Assembly: GCA_900618425.1 (NCBI GenBank)
Contig: UZAN01039720.1
Location: 1 to 64,000 of the forward strand
DNA length: 64,000 bases
Source of the DNA: Echinostoma caproni
Taxonomy: Eukaryota; Platyhelminthes; Trematoda; Plagiorchiida; Echinostomatidae
Direction of reading: 5' to 3'
Both the position numbers and the translations under genes were made by a program. A model generated the notes under the pieces. The model saw only the letters and a list, made by a program, of their open reading frames with translations. It did not search any database and had not been told where the DNA came from. This document shows positions 59,548 to 64,000 of this stretch, piece after piece; positions within the stretch are counted from its first letter, which is position 1; each line of letters opens with the position of its first letter.

Positions 59548-60506
59548 ATGGAACAAACTTCTCCGGGACAGTACGTGTCAAAACACAGTTTAACACGTCT
59601 GTTAGAAGTGCCATATAGGGCAACCAGATTGTGTTTGAAGGAAAACAGACAGTATCTACTTTCAGAGGTTCTCTTAGCAGCGTACAATTTTCTGCGAAAA
59701 GATCTCGCTGACGGTATATGCTTTGGTTGCTTCAAATAAAAGTGTCCTGAGAGCCAGTAAATCTTACGTTTGATCAAGATCACTTTAAATCACTTGTGCC
59801 TAAGGGGGCAAATCAAAATTTGATTGAAAATTTGACATGGTTATTTCTTAATATGTAATTTAGATAAAGGGTTCGTCTAGTGGGTTCAAAAATTAAGTCA
59901 CTGAGGTTTGAAGAACACTGTAGGGTACAGGAGGGTCGTGATTGAAGTCACTTACTATTAAACGCAAGCTGTCAGCAAGAGATGGTACAATAACTGATAG
60001 AATCTGTCAATATCTGATAACCTATAATAGGGTACATTGTGATGGCTATGAAAGGAAAGCGGACAGGTTTTGGGTGACAGAAGACAGTCAGGCAATGAAT
60101 GTCATTTTGTGGATACTTAAAAATTACTTTGGACTTGGCACTTCACTTGAGGTTGATGCAGGTAAACACACCACCTTCCCAGTTTATTACTTCATATTTG
60201 TTCACCGGCGAAATTTAAAGATCATTAAAAGGTCACCCTCAAGTTGATTTTCGAAAAGTTCGTAAGTTCATGTCAGGAAAACGTATAACCGTTATCCCAC
60301 AAATGAGCTAACTGCGCGTAAAATGTTTATCCAAACGCCATTACGTATATCATTTTCGTACAAAAATGAGGGGTTCATTGAAAAAATACTGAAAGGATTT
60401 TATACATTTCACTTTGCGTTTGTTTCATTTCAACCTTCTGACAGAACTCTCAAATGACATCGGATTCAGCAGTAACCGTGCAAAGTTACCGCCTCAGAAT
60501 GAGTGA
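59548..60506 (+). CDS. Candidate three-exon frame (59548-59713, 59976-60161, 60445-60506)
   Basis: ATG 59548 opens MEQTSPGQYVSKHSLTRLLE up to donor GACG|GTATAT. The second exon has a weak acceptor (AAGCTGTCAG) and a near-consensus donor (TGCAG|GTAAAC); it reads DGTITDRICQYLITYNR onward. The third follows CAACCTTCTGACAG and ends at TGA after 20 codons. All junctions are phase 1, giving 137 residues. It sits just right of the CR1-like remnant. No family recognised; the first acceptor is the weak point. Confidence 0.22.
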
Positions 60507-61522
60507 CCTTTCTGTGTCACTGCCATGAGTAGAACACTTTCCAGTGGACAAGCTTTGGCGTCTGAAAATTGAAGGCTATGCACACTGCGGACACACTGAA
60601 TCAACGCTCGTCTTTTGTGTAATTATCTGGAGGTAATTTTCCGGGTTCGGTCCGTCAAAATTTAATGTGTTCATTATTGTAGCAGAGACATTTTCACTTG
60701 GTTTGCTAGCGTCTTGTGGTTTTCAGTCCTCGAAAAACAGGTCTCACATTGAAGTTTCGTGAGCGCTATTCCGCTTCGCGTTTTCCGGTATTGAATTCGC
60801 GTTCGGTTTCCAAAAGTTCGTTATACTGTTTGATTTTGATCATTTAATCCGGAGGAAATTTTGATTTGAAAGATATGAATCCCAGAATTGGGTGTCAAAG
60901 GCATCAAGTTGCTGTGTCATCTTTCTCTGAAAATTCATTCAGGTGGCCCAATGAATGAAGTTTTCCGTTCTACTATGATCGCTCAATACATCGCGACAAA
61001 GTAGGTCTTTAGCAGCAACATCAGTTTGCTATCTTGTTTGAATTGTATTATACTTAACGAAATGATTCGAGCCACATCCTCATCATCTAAAACTCTTTTT
61101 TGAAAATCAATGGCATCGATCAATTTTTGATCCGGTAGACTTCGATCTGGTTATGAAATTTTCAATTCATTATTTCACCGTAAAATTAAGGTTTTTGTTT
61201 AAATGCAATCGTTTTCATTTTCCTTTCGTCAGCTTGCCGGGATCTGTGATGCAAAAGATACAGTCTGGCAATATCCAGAGTTTGACCACCAGGGTCACAC
61301 CATGATTGCTTTACTACATTCCAAGTGCACTCATTGAAGGTGAACGCTGAGAGGAGAGGAGACGTTTGTATGATAGTGTTGTACATTTNNNNNNTTTGAC
61401 ATATCTACTCTCCAATGAGGTTAGAAAACAGAAATATTTCATTTTGGTATATCGTGGTTAATACAGAAGTCAAAATACCAAAACTGCTGAAAGAATATGA
61501 GGAAATCATCGTGGACCAATGA
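60507..61522. other. Unannotated stretch with a short gap
   Basis: Nothing recognised. Six N at 61389-61394. Confidence 0.5.
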
Positions 61523-62010
61523 TCATCAGTTCTCAAATTCTTAAGACGACTAAGAATCAACGGGTTGAAGGACAAACTCACCGGCACCAGCCACCGAACT
61601 TTTCATACCTATGAATGTTACGTTACTGTGAATGGTGGAGGGAATTTACNCGAATTGATTTGTCCCTTGACAAACGTAACGAGTCAAGTGGATTTACGTG
61701 ACTCGTCACTAGTCGATGTGTGGTTACTCCGACTATATTTGATCACGCTATTACTAGATTGTTGTCAGGGAAACCATTTTACAAAATTCACACCCAAATG
61801 TAAGTGGTGGTTCATGAAAATGTGTTCAACTGACGAACATTTGACAAAACAACGTTATTTGCTTTGAAAAAGAGAAGGATGAATTTGATGCAAAACGATA
61901 TGCATTGGCCACCCACTGTGTAAGCGCGCTTATTGTTTTTTCACATGTATGCAGCTTCTGGATGGGGCAAGTACAATGCCAAATTCATTCAAATACGGCC
62001 CAGCAGTTGA
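61523..62010 (+). CDS. Candidate exon pair (61523-61799, 61955-62010)
   Basis: An open frame of 92 codons (one N at 61650), containing FHTYECYVTVNGGGN, reaches a consensus donor AAAT|GTAAGT. After 155 bases a good acceptor (TTTTTTCACATGTATGCAG) starts a second exon in matching phase that reads SGWGKYNAKFIQIRPSS to a TGA. No family recognised; chance not excluded. Confidence 0.22.
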
Positions 62011-62156
62011 AAAATTATTTTCCATCTCAGGGTCGACTTTATGCCAACCAACTGCATCCAGTACTCAAAACTATTCAAGGACAAACAGAAAATTGATAAA
62101 ATGAACGCAAAACACATCCATCAAACCGATGAGTCAGTTTTACAAATAAATTCAAA

Positions 62157-62414
62157 TTGTTTCTGCTGAAGTTATGTAATTTGCAACTGACGTACGAATA
62201 ACTGTCGTCCACATCGAGAAATGGCACAGTTTCACCCAATTCAACTAACAGAAGTAAAAACAAATGTGGCTATTAGTATAGGTATGCCGCGTCTGATGTG
62301 GAGCAATATCGGATTCAATCGCCCGTGAATGCGAATCGAAACACTAAGCGTTGAGAGAAATAAATGTAATGAAAGTCAAGATTTGGCATGTGTTTGACCA
62401 ATACCCGTATCTAC
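62157..62414 (+). repeat. Unnamed dispersed repeat, copy C
   Basis: Third copy: TTGCAACTGACGTACG, ATCGAGAAAT, TCTGATGTGGAGCAATATC, ATTCAATCGC, AAACACTAAGCGTTGAGAG, AAATGTAATGAAAGTCAAG, GACCAATACC. It is closer to copy A than to B in the segment after ATTCAATCG. Confidence 0.7.
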
Positions 62415-63284
62415 AAAATTTCGTCATAGTTCAGTTGGTTTGAAAATACCAAAAAAGGTAATTGTAAATAACAAATCAAGAAACGCCGACTAATTTCTAA
62501 TCTTAGCCTGGGATTTGCTTGTGAGAGTAAAACGGAATTATTTTGCACACAGTTGTGCGACGCTTGTGTGCGAGAAATCGACGTTTGCGTGGGCCTTCCA
62601 AATTGGCGAGGAATGATTAAGACTGAAGATCGAATCGTCTCGTGCAAACGGTTCAAATAAAAATGTTGAATTCGAATACTCTCTGACAGGTTTGGTTGAT
62701 GCGATTTGGTCGGCTCCATATGTACGGATTATGAAAAACTGATGCGGATATTATTGATTCCGTGATAGACGAATTTGGTATACTTCAACTAAAGCCATGC
62801 ACCACAAATAGAATCAAGAGGACAAATGCTGGTGAACTGAAAGTTTGCAACTAAATCTGAATATTTCTGCACAATTAAATATAGTAAGCAAATGTTACAG
62901 AGTTGAGCTTTTTATTGGTTGGCGTCCAAATAGCATGGGGAATGCATAACGACAAGAATATAACATCCAGTGATTAAACGGGAAGTTCATATAAATTCTT
63001 GGGGAATTCGAGAAGAAACAAGATATAATTCAACATATCTAGATGTAATATTACAATATTTTTACATAGGTCAATATCTCCCGGTAGAAGAATTCATTTT
63101 GAAGAACTAGGGTTTCTTTTGACAGTCATATATATACTATAAAGCTCGATTGTTCCTTGGGTTTCGAACCTAATCCACATGATCGCTAGTGTGAATTCAT
63201 GCACACAAGTGTTCACACCGTTCCAGTATGGGCAGAGAGATCAAATAAAACTTCATTGTCCTTGAATTCTATTCCGAGGATATG

Positions 63285-63350
63285 ACGACCCAAGATGGTT
63301 AGACTGGACTATCAGCCAATGTGCCCCATTTGAATCCTACGTGGAACCCT
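63285..63350 (+). repeat. Weak tRNA-like segment
   Basis: TGGTTAGACTGG (63296-63307) as A-box-like and ATTTGAATCCT (63328-63338) as B-box-like, closer together than in a normal tRNA. Possibly a shortened SINE head. Confidence 0.3.
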
Positions 63351-63506
63351 GTTCACGATAAATGTCGCGCATTAAGTATACGGTCAACAAGGGTGGTATC
63401 AAATTTCTTTGTGAGATTTTTCAAATCACACATTTGTTTGTACAAATGCGAATCTGTCTGAATGAAATCAGACTGCGGGAGAATTTTGTTCGCATGGTCG
63501 AAGTCG

Positions 63507-63545
63507 CACACACACACACACACACACGCACGCACGCACACACAC
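63507..63545 (+). repeat. (CA)n / (CG)n microsatellite
   Basis: CACACA tract with an inner GCACGCACGCA variant block. Confidence 0.95.
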
Positions 63546-64000
63546 CAAACCTAAGAAAGGCCCGATGCACAGGTATGCGCACACACCAAAAAATATTTAA
63601 CGCGATCGATGGAAACAGTTAAAATGATCAAACTCGATTCTCGGTATGCAGTCGCGTGGGCTGTTATGCATGCGGCACAAGAACGGTCGGTCGATTTCTG
63701 CCGGCCGGTTGTGTTTGGACTAGCTAGATGGGCCGGGGATTTCCCCGCCTCCTCATCATTCCGTCAAAGCATGTTCCTGCCATGGTAGGCAGTACCCTCT
63801 GAAAATCAAATGATTGTGTAGGCCAATAAAGGATATGTTCTATTTGGTGTACTGATGTCTAACGTTCGCCTGAAGAATTTACAGACTGCATTTAATTATA
63901 ATTAAAATAGAAAATAATATCGATAGTTCGTTCCTAATCGGTTTTTGGTAACTTGAACAGTTGGTTAACAATTCTTCCCGTTTTACTTTCGTTTGGGATG

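Larger units (their letters stand above)
62415..64000. other. Mostly unannotated stretch
   Basis: An open frame at 62411-62719 (-) of 102 codons directly abuts repeat copy C and has no homology. The tRNA-like patch and CA repeat are listed separately. Confidence 0.4.

Noticed and set aside
1..64000. CRISPR arrays, bacterial operons, rRNA genes, intact tRNA genes
   Set aside because: No regularly spaced repeats, ribosome-binding sites with tight gene packing, rRNA motifs or fully pairing tRNA cloverleaf were seen.

Overview
The window looks like nuclear DNA of a flatworm, most likely a digenean trematode. It is A+T-rich (roughly 60 %, judged by eye, not counted), has no operons, contains assembly gaps (829 N at 30639-31467, 6 N at 61389-61394, single N elsewhere), and is littered with decayed retroelements. 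The lineage call is an inference from three things: (i) tRNA-derived SINEs that carry hammerhead-ribozyme sequence, the arrangement known from the schistosome Sm-alpha family; (ii) several copies of an APE-type non-LTR retrotransposon whose protein blocks resemble trematode elements; (iii) a Penelope-like element with a GIY-YIG domain.

Layout. 945-2452 (-): 5' part of a non-LTR element (5' UTR, endonuclease, linker). 8.4 kb: tRNA-like sequence with an encoded CCA. 9984-14103 (+): the best candidate host gene, five putative exons whose splice phases agree. 15.5 kb (+): first hammerhead SINE. 20.2-21.2 kb (+) and 28.6-29.7 kb (+): two reverse-transcriptase (RT) halves of the same non-LTR family. 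31.5 kb (+): Penelope-like GIY-YIG end cut by the large gap. 35.1, 39.9 and 62.2 kb: three copies of an unnamed 230-260 bp repeat. 40.5-40.85 kb: two hammerhead SINEs in inverted orientation. 41.9 kb: another tRNA-derived SINE. 43.0-45.4 kb (+): the most complete non-LTR copy (5' UTR, endonuclease, linker, part of RT), meeting a second endonuclease fragment on the opposite strand at 45.6-46.2 kb. 50.7 kb (+): fourth hammerhead SINE. 58.4-59.3 kb (-): RT of a CR1-like element.

All retroelement copies carry stops and frameshifts, so none appears able to move by itself. Large stretches between them hold nothing recognisable.

Caution on coding calls. With about 60 % A+T, a stop is expected about every 16 codons, so dozens of open frames of 60-110 codons are expected by chance in 64 kb on six frames. 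I report host exons only where an open frame coincides with plausible splice signals or an unusual lack of stops, and keep confidence low. No host protein could be assigned to a known family.
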